64,000 nucleotides of DNA, taken from contig NZ_KQ948144.1 of assembly GCF_001513955.1 (NCBI RefSeq), positions 316,853 to 380,852 on the forward strand, read 5' to 3'. A program made the position numbers and the translations under genes. Positions 36,689-45,577 of this stretch are shown here, one piece after another; within the stretch, counting starts at the first letter, position 1; every line of letters starts with the position of its first letter. The stretch is from Streptomyces pseudovenezuelae (GTDB lineage Bacteria > Actinomycetota > Actinomycetes > Streptomycetales > Streptomycetaceae). The notes under the pieces are model-generated. The model was not told where the DNA came from, did not search any database, and saw only the letters and a list, made by a program, of their open reading frames with translations.

Positions 36689-37606
36689 CTACGCGCCGCA
36701 GGACCGAAGGAACGCCCGGGTCCGCTGAGCGATCGGCAGCGGCTTGTCCGGCTCGCACGGGTACATGTCCTGCTCGACGATCGCGAACAGATCCACGTCC
36801 AGCTTCTGCGCCGCCTCCAGCACGGGACCGAGCGCCGGCACACCCGACGGCGGCTCGCACATCACGCCCTGCGCCACCGCGGGACCGAACGGCGTCCCCT
36901 TGGCCCGGACGTCCGCGAGGATCTCCGGGTCCACCTGCTTGAGGTGCAGGTACCCGATCCGCGAGCCGTAGGTCTCGATCAGCTTGACGCTGTCCCCGCC
37001 GCAGTACGCGTAGTGCCCTGTGTCCAGGCACAGCGACACCAGGTCGGAGTCCGTGGCGTCCAGGAAGCGGACCACGTTCTCCTCGCTGTCGATGTGGGTG
37101 TCGGCGTGCGGATGGACGACGATCTGCAGGCCGTACTCGTCACGCACCCGCTGCCCCAGCCGCTCGGTCAGCGAGCCCAGGTTGCCCCACTGCTCGGCCG
37201 TCAGCGACGAAGGCTCCAGCACCTCACCCGTCTTGTCGTCCCGCCAGAAGGAAGGGATCACGACAAGATGCCGGGCACCCATCGCCTGCGCGAGCACCGC
37301 GTTGTCCGCGACATGCGCCCAGGTCTTCTCCCACACGGCCTCGCCGTGGTGCAGGCCGGTGAAGACGGTGCCTGCGGACACCTTCAGGCCACGTCGGGAG
37401 ACCTCCTCGGTGAGGACTGCGGGGTCGGTCGGCAGGTACCCGTACGGCCCCAGCTCGATCCACTCGTAGCCGGAGTCCGCGACCTCGTCGAGGAAGCGCT
37501 GCCAGGGGACCTGCTGGGGGTCGTCGGGGAACCACACGCCCCAGGAGTCCGGAGCCGAGCCGATCCGGATGCGGGACAGTGAGGGCTGAGGTGCGGGCGC
37601 TGTCAT
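36689..37606 (-). CDS. TIM-barrel sugar phosphate isomerase/epimerase (inositol cluster)
   Basis: The protein has 305 residues from ATG 37606; an upstream ATG at 37633 is possible, and neither has a strong ribosome-binding site. Family residues: SAPDSWGVWFPDD, YEWIELGPYGY (Glu), LQIVVHPHADTHID, VSLCLDTGHYAYCGGD (Asp/His) and LFAIVEQDMYP (Glu). It is divergent from iolC and shares its control region, so it is probably an inosose isomerase or dehydratase of the inositol pathway. It does not show the typical IolE opening, so the exact step is uncertain. Confidence 0.85.
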   Translation of the reverse strand: MTAPAPQPSLSRIRIGSAPDSWGVWFPDDPQQVPWQRFLDEVADSGYEWIELGPYGYLPTDPAVLTEEVSRRGLKVSAGTVFTGLHHGEAVWEKTWAHVADNAVLAQAMGARHLVVIPSFWRDDKTGEVLEPSSLTAEQWGNLGSLTERLGQRVRDEYGLQIVVHPHADTHIDSEENVVRFLDATDSDLVSLCLDTGHYAYCGGDSVKLIETYGSRIGYLHLKQVDPEILADVRAKGTPFGPAVAQGVMCEPPSGVPALGPVLEAAQKLDVDLFAIVEQDMYPCEPDKPLPIAQRTRAFLRSCGA

Positions 37607-37626
37607 GCCGGTCAGCTTCGGTTCGC

Positions 37627-37701
37627 ACAGCAAGCGCTGTCAAGGTCTCGTCCGAATGTCTGGACAAAACATTGACAGGGCTCGGCGTCCGGGGCTACAA
37701 A
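37627..37701 (+). promoter_or_regulatory. Control region of the inositol operon
   Basis: ACAGC-AAGC-GCTGT (37627-37640) is an inverted repeat and a near match to the LacI consensus. TGTCTGGACA (TGTC-TG-GACA) lies just before the promoter. TTGACA (37672-37677) and TACAAA (37696-37701), 18 bases apart, form a good promoter for iolC, about 30 bases before its start. The first palindrome lies within 35 bases of the divergent epimerase gene and may control both. Confidence 0.6.
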
Positions 37702-37737
37702 CGCCGGGAGAGCCGACGCAGGTACGAAGGGAAGCCG

Positions 37738-38688
37738 ATGGCGTACGACCTGATCACCATGGGGCGGATCGGTGTGGACCTGTATCCACTCCAGACCGGT
37801 GTCCCGCTGCCGCAGGTGACGTCCTTCGGCAAGTTCCTCGGGGGCTCGGCGACGAACGTCGCGGTCGCCGCCGCCCGCCTGGGACGGCGCACCGCGGTGA
37901 TCACCCGCACCGGAGACGACCCCTTCGGCACCTATCTGCACGAAGCCCTCCAGGGCTTCGGCGTGGACGACCGCTGGGTCACCCCGGTCCCGGGCCTGCC
38001 GACCCCCGTCACCTTCTGCGAGGTCTTCCCGCCGGACGACTTCCCGCTGTACTTCTACCGGCAGCCCAAGGCCCCCGACCTGGAGATCGACGCCCACGAG
38101 CTGGACCTCGACGCGATCCGCGAGGCGAACGTCTTCTGGGTCACCGGCACCGGCCTGAGCGAGGAGCCCAGCCGTACGGCGACGCTGGCGGCCCTCGCCC
38201 ACCGCGACAAGGCGGGTACCACCGTCTTCGACCTGGACTGGCGCCCGATGTTCTGGAAGGACCCGGCGCAGGCCCGCCCCTTCTACGAAGAGGCGCTGCG
38301 CCACACCACCGTGGCCGTCGGCAACCTCGACGAGGTCGAGGTCGCGACCGGGGTGCGCGAGCCGCACGCCGCCGCCCGCGCCCTCCTGGACGCCGGTGTC
38401 GAACTGGCGGTCGTCAAGCAGGGCCCCAAGGGTGTCCTCGCCGTCAACAGCAGGGGGGAGTCCGCGGAGGTCCCGCCCCTGCCCGTCACCGTCCTGAACG
38501 GCCTCGGAGCCGGTGACGCCTTCGGCGGCTCGCTCTGCCACGGCCTCCTCGCGGGCTGGGACCTGGAGAAGATCATGCGGCACGCCAACGCGGCCGGCGC
38601 CATCGTCGCCTCCCGCCTCGAATGCAGCTCGGCGATGCCGACGGTCACCGAGATCGAGGACGCGGTCGCGGCGGGAGCGGTCAAGTGA
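37738..38688 (+). CDS. iolC: 5-dehydro-2-deoxygluconokinase
   Basis: The 316-residue protein from ATG 37738 (AAGGGAAG upstream) is a PfkB-family kinase that phosphorylates 5-dehydro-2-deoxy-gluconate in inositol catabolism. Signatures are GGSATNVAVAAARLGRRTAV and the catalytic NGLGAGDAFGGSLCHGLL. IolC-specific features include YDLITMGRIGVDLYPLQ at the start and FDLDWRPMFWKD. It is first in a five-gene operon and overlaps the next gene as GTGA. Confidence 0.95.
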   Translation: MAYDLITMGRIGVDLYPLQTGVPLPQVTSFGKFLGGSATNVAVAAARLGRRTAVITRTGDDPFGTYLHEALQGFGVDDRWVTPVPGLPTPVTFCEVFPPDDFPLYFYRQPKAPDLEIDAHELDLDAIREANVFWVTGTGLSEEPSRTATLAALAHRDKAGTTVFDLDWRPMFWKDPAQARPFYEEALRHTTVAVGNLDEVEVATGVREPHAAARALLDAGVELAVVKQGPKGVLAVNSRGESAEVPPLPVTVLNGLGAGDAFGGSLCHGLLAGWDLEKIMRHANAAGAIVASRLECSSAMPTVTEIEDAVAAGAVK

Positions 38689-39575
38689 GCGTCGACATCA
38701 CCGAACTCGTGCGGCTGCGTGCCGAACGCCCCGAGGCGATCGCCGAGGCCGCCGCCCGCCGCACCCGGCGCCCGCTGCTGAACGACAGCGGCCGCCTGAT
38801 GATCGTCGCCGCCGACCACCCCGCCCGGGGCGCGCTCGGCGTCGGCGGCAACCGGATGGCCATGGCCAACCGCGCCGACCTGCTCGAACGCCTCTGCCTG
38901 GCACTGTCCCGCCCCGGCGTCGACGGCGTCCTCGCCACCGCCGACATACTCGACGACCTGCTGCTGCTCGGCGCCCTCGACGGCAAGGTCGTCATGGGCT
39001 CCATGAACCGCGGCGGCCTCCAGGGCGCGAGCTTCGAGCTCGACGACCGCTTCACCGGCCACCGCCCCGAGGACATCGAGCGGTTCGGGTTCGACGCCGG
39101 CAAGCTGCTGCTGCGCATCGACTACGACGACCCGGGCTCCCTGACCACCCTGGAGTCCACGGCCCGCGCCATCGACGACATGGCGGCGCGCCGGCTCCCC
39201 GTCTTCGTCGAACCGTTCATCAGCGGTCGCACCACCGAGGGCAAGGTCAGGAACGACCTGTCCGCCGAGGCCGTCACCAGGTCGATCGCCATCGCCTCGG
39301 GCCTGGGCGGCAGTTCGGCCTACACCTGGCTCAAGGTCCCGGTCTGCGACAACCCCGACGACATGAGCGAGGTCATGGCCGCCTCCACGCTGCCCGCCGT
39401 ACTGCTGGGCGGCGAGGTCGGCGGCTCCATGGAGGAACAAGCCGGCGCGTACGAGAAGTGGCGCGGCGCCCTCCAACTGCCCACCGTGCGCGGCCTGGTG
39501 GTCGGCCGCTCGCTGCTGTACCCGGCGGACGGCGACGTGGCCGCCGCCGTGGACACCGCCGTCGGACTGCTGTGA
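38685..39575 (+). CDS. Cgl0158-family aldolase of the inositol cluster
   Basis: The protein has 296 residues from GTG 38685, overlapping the iolC stop. It matches the Cgl0158-type family found in actinobacterial iol clusters: RPLLNDSGRLMIVAADHPAR near the N-terminus, GVDGVLATADILDDLLLLGA, and LPVFVEPFISGRT in the middle. The fold resembles class I aldolases (DeoC/LacD). It probably replaces IolJ, cleaving 6-phospho-5-dehydro-2-deoxygluconate into dihydroxyacetone phosphate and malonate semialdehyde. The reaction is inferred from position between iolC and iolB. Confidence 0.85.
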   Translation: MSVDITELVRLRAERPEAIAEAAARRTRRPLLNDSGRLMIVAADHPARGALGVGGNRMAMANRADLLERLCLALSRPGVDGVLATADILDDLLLLGALDGKVVMGSMNRGGLQGASFELDDRFTGHRPEDIERFGFDAGKLLLRIDYDDPGSLTTLESTARAIDDMAARRLPVFVEPFISGRTTEGKVRNDLSAEAVTRSIAIASGLGGSSAYTWLKVPVCDNPDDMSEVMAASTLPAVLLGGEVGGSMEEQAGAYEKWRGALQLPTVRGLVVGRSLLYPADGDVAAAVDTAVGLL

Positions 39576-39585
39576 GGGCCGCCGC

Positions 39586-40401
39586 ATGACACAGACCGAG
39601 CTGTACGTCCCCAAGGGCGGCTCCGCCAACGCCCAGTACGCGGTGGACATCGACCCCAAGCGGGCCGGCTGGACCCACAGCAGTCTGCGGATCGTCGAAC
39701 TGGCACCGGGGGGCACGCACACCTTCACCTCCGGTGACAGCGAGTGGATCGTGCTCCCGCTGGAAGGCGGCTGTACCGTCCACGTCGGAGACGAAGAGTT
39801 CCAACTCCTGGGCCGGGAAAGCGTGTTCGCCGGAGTCTCGGACTTCGCGTACGTGCCCCGGGACGCCCAGGCATCGATCGCCTCCGGCGCGGGAGGCCGC
39901 TTCGCCCTGGCAGGAGCGAAGTGCGAGCGACGACTCCCCGCCCGCTACGGCCCCGCGCCGGAGGTCCCCGTCGAAGAACGCGGCAGCGGCACGCAGTTGC
40001 GGCATGTGCGCAACTTCGCCTCCGCCGACGCCTTCGACTGCGACAAGCTCATCGCCGTCGAGGTGGTCACCCCCGGCGGCAACTGGTCCTCGTACCCGCC
40101 GCACAAGCACGACGAGCACCGGCCCGGCGTGGAAGCCGAGTTGGAGGAGATCTACTACTTCGAGATCGACGGCCCGAACGGTTTCGGCTATCAGCGCGTA
40201 TCTCCCTCCCGTGAGGGCGGTTCCGACGTCCTCGCCGAGGTCCGCTCCGGCGACGCCGTCCTCGTCCCCGACGGATGGCACGGCCCGTCCATCGCCCAGC
40301 CCGGCCACGACATGTACTACCTCAACGTCATGGCGGGACCGGGTGAGACGCGGGAGTGGCGGATCTGCTTCCACCCGGACCACACGGAGGGGTACCGATG
40401 A
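39586..40401 (+). CDS. iolB: 5-deoxy-glucuronate isomerase
   Basis: The 271-residue protein has the bicupin IolB fold. The hallmark SYPPHKHDEHRPGVEAELEE carries the metal-binding His and Glu residues, and DAVLVPDGWHGPSIAQPGHD the second cluster. It isomerises 5-deoxy-glucuronate to 5-dehydro-2-deoxygluconate, the substrate of IolC. It lies 10 bases after the aldolase gene, and its stop overlaps the iolD start as ATGA. Confidence 0.95.
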   Translation: MTQTELYVPKGGSANAQYAVDIDPKRAGWTHSSLRIVELAPGGTHTFTSGDSEWIVLPLEGGCTVHVGDEEFQLLGRESVFAGVSDFAYVPRDAQASIASGAGGRFALAGAKCERRLPARYGPAPEVPVEERGSGTQLRHVRNFASADAFDCDKLIAVEVVTPGGNWSSYPPHKHDEHRPGVEAELEEIYYFEIDGPNGFGYQRVSPSREGGSDVLAEVRSGDAVLVPDGWHGPSIAQPGHDMYYLNVMAGPGETREWRICFHPDHTEGYR

Positions 40402-42275
40402 CCACCCGCCTGACCGTCGCGCAAGCGCTGGTCCGCTTCCTGGCCGCCCAGTACACCGAACGCGACGGTGTACGGCAGCGGTTGATCTCCGCGACCTGGG
40501 GCATCTTCGGCCACGGCAATGTCGCGGGCCTCGGCCAGGCGCTCGTCGAGTACGGCGACGAGATGCCCTTCCACCAGGGCCGCAACGAGCAGTCCATGGT
40601 GCACGCGGCCGTGGGCTACGCGCGTCAGTCGGGCCGCCTGTCCACGCACGCGGTGACGACGTCGATCGGCCCGGGCGCCACCAACCTGGTCACCGGCGCC
40701 GCCCTCGCCACGATCAACCACCTCCCGGTCCTGCTCCTCCCCGGTGACACCTTCGCCACCCGGGTGGCCGACCCGGTCCTCCAGCAGCTCGAAGTGCCGT
40801 ACGCGGGCGACATCAGCGTCAACGACTGTCTGCGGCCCGTGTCGAAGTACTTCGACCGTGTCACCCGGCCGGAGGCCCTGATACCGGCCGCCCTGCAGGC
40901 CGTGCGCGTCCTCACCGACCCCGTCGAGACCGGCGCGGTGACCCTCGCGCTGCCCCAGGACGTGCAGGCCGAGGCGTACGACTGGCCGGAGGAGTTCTTC
41001 GCCGAGCGCACCTGGACCGTACGGCGGCCGGGCGCCGACCCGACCGAACTCGCCGAGGCGGTCCACGCGATCCGCGGCGCCCGGCGTCCCCTGCTGGTCG
41101 CCGGCGGCGGGGTGCACCACAGCCGCGCCGAGGAGGCCCTCGCCGAGTTCGCGGCCGCCACCGGCATCCCGGTCGCCTCCACCCAGGCCGGCAAGGGCTC
41201 CCTGCGCCACGACCACCCCCAGGACGTCGGCGGCGTCGGCCACACCGGCACCGCGACCGCCAACGAACTGGCCCGCCAGGCCGACCTGGTGATCGGCGTC
41301 GGCACCCGGTACACCGACTTCACCACGGCCTCCGGCACCCTCTTCGCGGGCGACGGCGTCCGCTTCCTCAACCTCAACATCGCGCCCTACGACGGCCACA
41401 AGCTCGCCGGTATGCCGCTGGTCGCGGACGCCCGCAGCGGACTGACGGAACTCACCGAGGCGCTCCAACTGCACGCCCACCGCGTCCCGGACGTCTACGT
41501 CGACGAGTACACGCTCGACAAGGAGCGCTGGGAGCAGCGCGTCGACGCCTGCTACGAGGCCGACGAGCCCGACATCAGGCCGACCCAGCCGCAGGTCCTC
41601 GGCGCCCTGGACGCGCTCGTCGACGAGTCCGACGTGATCATCAACGCGGCCGGCTCCCTCCCCGGCGACCTGCACAAGCTGTGGCGCGCCCGGTCGAGGG
41701 ACCAGTACCACCTGGAGTACGGCTACTCCTGCATGGGCTACGAGATCCCGGCCGCGATCGGTGTGAAGATGGCCGCTCCCGACCGCAACGTCTGGGCGCT
41801 GGTCGGCGACGGCACCTACCTGATGATGCCGACGGAGATCGTCACGGCCGTACAGGAGGGCATCGCGATCAAGCTCCTCCTGATCCAGAACCACGGCTAC
41901 GCCTCCATCGGCGGCCTGTCCGAGACGGTCGGCGGCGAGCGCTTCGGCACGGCCTACCGCTACCAGTCCGACGACGGCACCTACACGGGCGCCCCGCTGC
42001 CCGTGGACCTCGCCGCCAACGCGGCCAGCCTGGGCATGCGGGTGCTGCGTGCGAAGACCGTACGAGACCTGCGTGCCGCGCTCGAAACGGCGCGGGCCGC
42101 CGACACTCCCACATGTGTCTACGTCGAGACCGAAACGGCCGACACAGTGTCGGGCCCGCCTCCGGCGCAGGCCTGGTGGGATGTACCTGTGGCCGAGACC
42201 GCGACGCGCGCGTCCGCGGTGAAGGCCCGTGAGCTGTACGAACGGCACGTCTCAACCCGACGCCGCCATCTGTGA
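40398..42275 (+). CDS. iolD: 3D-(3,5/4)-trihydroxycyclohexane-1,2-dione hydrolase
   Basis: The 625-residue ThDP-dependent enzyme starts at ATG 40398. It hydrolyses the diketo-inositol ring to 5-deoxy-glucuronate. Seen motifs: RNEQSMVHAAVGYAR (the Glu that activates ThDP), FDRVTRPEALIPAA, a central domain with SRAEEALAEFAAATG, and the C-terminal ThDP/Mg site VWALVGDGTYLMMPTE with NHGYASIGGL. Its length is normal for IolD. It is translationally coupled to iolB and followed 16 bases later by the dehydrogenase gene. Confidence 0.95.
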   Translation: MTTRLTVAQALVRFLAAQYTERDGVRQRLISATWGIFGHGNVAGLGQALVEYGDEMPFHQGRNEQSMVHAAVGYARQSGRLSTHAVTTSIGPGATNLVTGAALATINHLPVLLLPGDTFATRVADPVLQQLEVPYAGDISVNDCLRPVSKYFDRVTRPEALIPAALQAVRVLTDPVETGAVTLALPQDVQAEAYDWPEEFFAERTWTVRRPGADPTELAEAVHAIRGARRPLLVAGGGVHHSRAEEALAEFAAATGIPVASTQAGKGSLRHDHPQDVGGVGHTGTATANELARQADLVIGVGTRYTDFTTASGTLFAGDGVRFLNLNIAPYDGHKLAGMPLVADARSGLTELTEALQLHAHRVPDVYVDEYTLDKERWEQRVDACYEADEPDIRPTQPQVLGALDALVDESDVIINAAGSLPGDLHKLWRARSRDQYHLEYGYSCMGYEIPAAIGVKMAAPDRNVWALVGDGTYLMMPTEIVTAVQEGIAIKLLLIQNHGYASIGGLSETVGGERFGTAYRYQSDDGTYTGAPLPVDLAANAASLGMRVLRAKTVRDLRAALETARAADTPTCVYVETETADTVSGPPPAQAWWDVPVAETATRASAVKARELYERHVSTRRRHL

Positions 42276-42291
42276 AAAGGAGTACTCGGTC

Positions 42292-43794
<1,503 letters not shown>

Positions 43795-43803
43795 GCACCC
43801 CCG

Positions 43804-43840
43804 ACGGGGCCGTCCGCCATGCGGACGGCCCCGTTTTTTT
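43804..43840 (+). terminator. Strong intrinsic terminator of the inositol operon
   Basis: ACGGGGCCGTCCGC (43804-43817) and GCGGACGGCCCCGT (43821-43834) form a perfect 14-base stem with loop CAT, followed by seven T residues. Confidence 0.95.
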
Positions 43841-43992
43841 GCGCCCGCGCGCTGCGGTTCCCGTACTCCCGGAAACGCGGAAACCATTGCCTCGAACTGT
43901 CGAACTCGTCACCCCAACCGGTTTTCGCCTACGGATTTCGCAGCAAGTCATCTATTGACGGGCCGGTTTTCGTCGGGGTTCCATGCAGCACC

Positions 43993-45384
43993 ATGACCGA
44001 CACCCTCCGCCCTGCCGACAACGCCGTCCCAGAGGCGCTGGAGCACGGCCACGCCAAGCTCAACCGCTCCATCGGCGTGGTCGGCGGCACCCTCCTGACG
44101 CTGTCCTGCGTGACCCCGGCCTCCACGCTCTTCGTGGTCGTCCCCGACCTCTTCGGCTCGCTCGGCACCGCCACCGCCCTGACGATCGCCATCGGCTCCC
44201 TCCTCTGCATCGCCGTGGCGTTCTGCTACTCGGAGCTGGGCACCCTCATCCCCAGCGCGGGTGGCGAGTACGCGATCGTCTCGACGCTGGCGGGACGCCT
44301 CGCGGGCTGGCTCGTCTTCGTGCTCTCCCTCCTGGTCGTCATGATCGTCCCGCCGGTGATCGCGATGGGCACGGCGGACTACCTGGCCCCGGTCATCCAC
44401 CTCGACCCCTCCCTCGCTGGCGCCGGAGTCATGCTCCTGGCCACCCTCGCCGGCCTCCTCGACCTGCGCGCCAACGCGTGGATCACCGGCGTCTTCCTGG
44501 TCCTGGAGGTGATCGCGGCGGCCGTCGTGGCACTGCTGGGCTTCACCCACGCCGAGCGCGGCCCGAGCAGCCTCCTGTCCATGGAGGTGGCGGGCGCGCA
44601 CGGCGGCACGGACACGGTCACGGCCATGCTGGTGGTCTCCGGCCTGGCCATCGCCCTCTTCGTCACCCAGGGCTTCTCGACCGCCGTCTACCTCTCCGAG
44701 GAACTGGAGAACCCCCGCCGCACCGTGGCCCGCACGGTCCTGGCCACCCTCGCCATCTCCACGTTCGTCATCCTGATCCCGGTGGTGGCCATCACGATGG
44801 GCGCCTCCGACCTCTCCGAACTGACCGGCGGCGACATCAGCACCATGGTCACCGCCTGGTCCAACTCCGCGGTCGGCACCTTCGTCAGCCTCTGCGTCGC
44901 CCTCGCGATCATCAACGCCGGCATCGTCATGGTCATCCAGAACTCCCGCGTCCTGTTCGCCTCGGCGAGGGACAAGGCCTGGCCCGAGCCGGTCAACACG
45001 GTCTTCTCGAAACTGGGCCGCTTCGGCAGCCCCTGGGTCGCCACCCTCGCGGTGGGCGTCCCGGGAGCGGCCCTGTGCTTCGTGAACCTGGACACGCTGT
45101 ACGGCGTCACGGGCGTCTCGGTGACCGGCATGTACCTCCTGGTCGCCGTGGCCGCCCTGCTGTCCCGCCGCAACCACCACCGGCACACCCCGGCCTGGCG
45201 CATGCCCCTGTGGCCCGCGACGCCGGTCCTCCTGATCGCGGTCCTGGCCTACATCCTGACCCAGCAGGAGACGGAGTACCTGCTGTGGACGGGCGGCATC
45301 ACAGCAGCGGCGACCCTGTACTGGGTCCTCTACCTCCGCCCCCGCCGGGACACCAGGTGGTTGGTCTCGATCCCGGATGCGTGA
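43993..45384 (+). CDS. APC-superfamily amino-acid permease
   Basis: The protein has 463 residues from ATG 43993; the ribosome-binding site is weak (GGGG). It has about 12 hydrophobic helices and APC features: NRSIGVVGGTLLTLSCVTPA in helix 1, [20 protein letters not shown] around helices 2-3, and STAVYLSEELENPRRTVART, the loop after helix 6. It probably imports an amino acid or polyamine; specificity is unknown. An AT-richer stretch with TATTGACGGG about 40 bases upstream may hold its promoter. Confidence 0.9.
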   Translation: MTDTLRPADNAVPEALEHGHAKLNRSIGVVGGTLLTLSCVTPASTLFVVVPDLFGSLGTATALTIAIGSLLCIAVAFCYSELGTLIPSAGGEYAIVSTLAGRLAGWLVFVLSLLVVMIVPPVIAMGTADYLAPVIHLDPSLAGAGVMLLATLAGLLDLRANAWITGVFLVLEVIAAAVVALLGFTHAERGPSSLLSMEVAGAHGGTDTVTAMLVVSGLAIALFVTQGFSTAVYLSEELENPRRTVARTVLATLAISTFVILIPVVAITMGASDLSELTGGDISTMVTAWSNSAVGTFVSLCVALAIINAGIVMVIQNSRVLFASARDKAWPEPVNTVFSKLGRFGSPWVATLAVGVPGAALCFVNLDTLYGVTGVSVTGMYLLVAVAALLSRRNHHRHTPAWRMPLWPATPVLLIAVLAYILTQQETEYLLWTGGITAAATLYWVLYLRPRRDTRWLVSIPDA

Positions 45385-45392
45385 ACTGACCC

Positions 45393-45420
45393 AGGGGCGC
45401 GGGGAACTGCGCGACCAGCC
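45393..45420. repeat. Dispersed intergenic repeat, copy 2
   Basis: This matches the segment at 30505-30532 with one change, here AGGGGCGCGGGGAACTGC then GCGACCAGCC. It starts 8 bases after the permease stop, in the same orientation relative to the upstream gene as copy 1. This placement suggests a role at transcript 3' ends. Confidence 0.75.
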
Positions 45421-45577
45421 ACAACGAGCCGGCATCCGGCAGCCGAACGGACGAGACCGAGCTCGTAGCCGTACCGCACCCGCTGTACACCACGCACCCC
45501 CATCCACCCCAAGGATGGCCCGCAGTTCAGCCCCCGGAGGGCACGTCCCCGACAGCTTCACCCCGTACCGTTGAATC

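Noticed and set aside
37627..37640. Palindrome upstream of iolC as a full LacI consensus site
   Set aside because: It departs from the consensus at one fixed position (G in place of T), so I list it only as part of the control region and not as a confident LacI operator.
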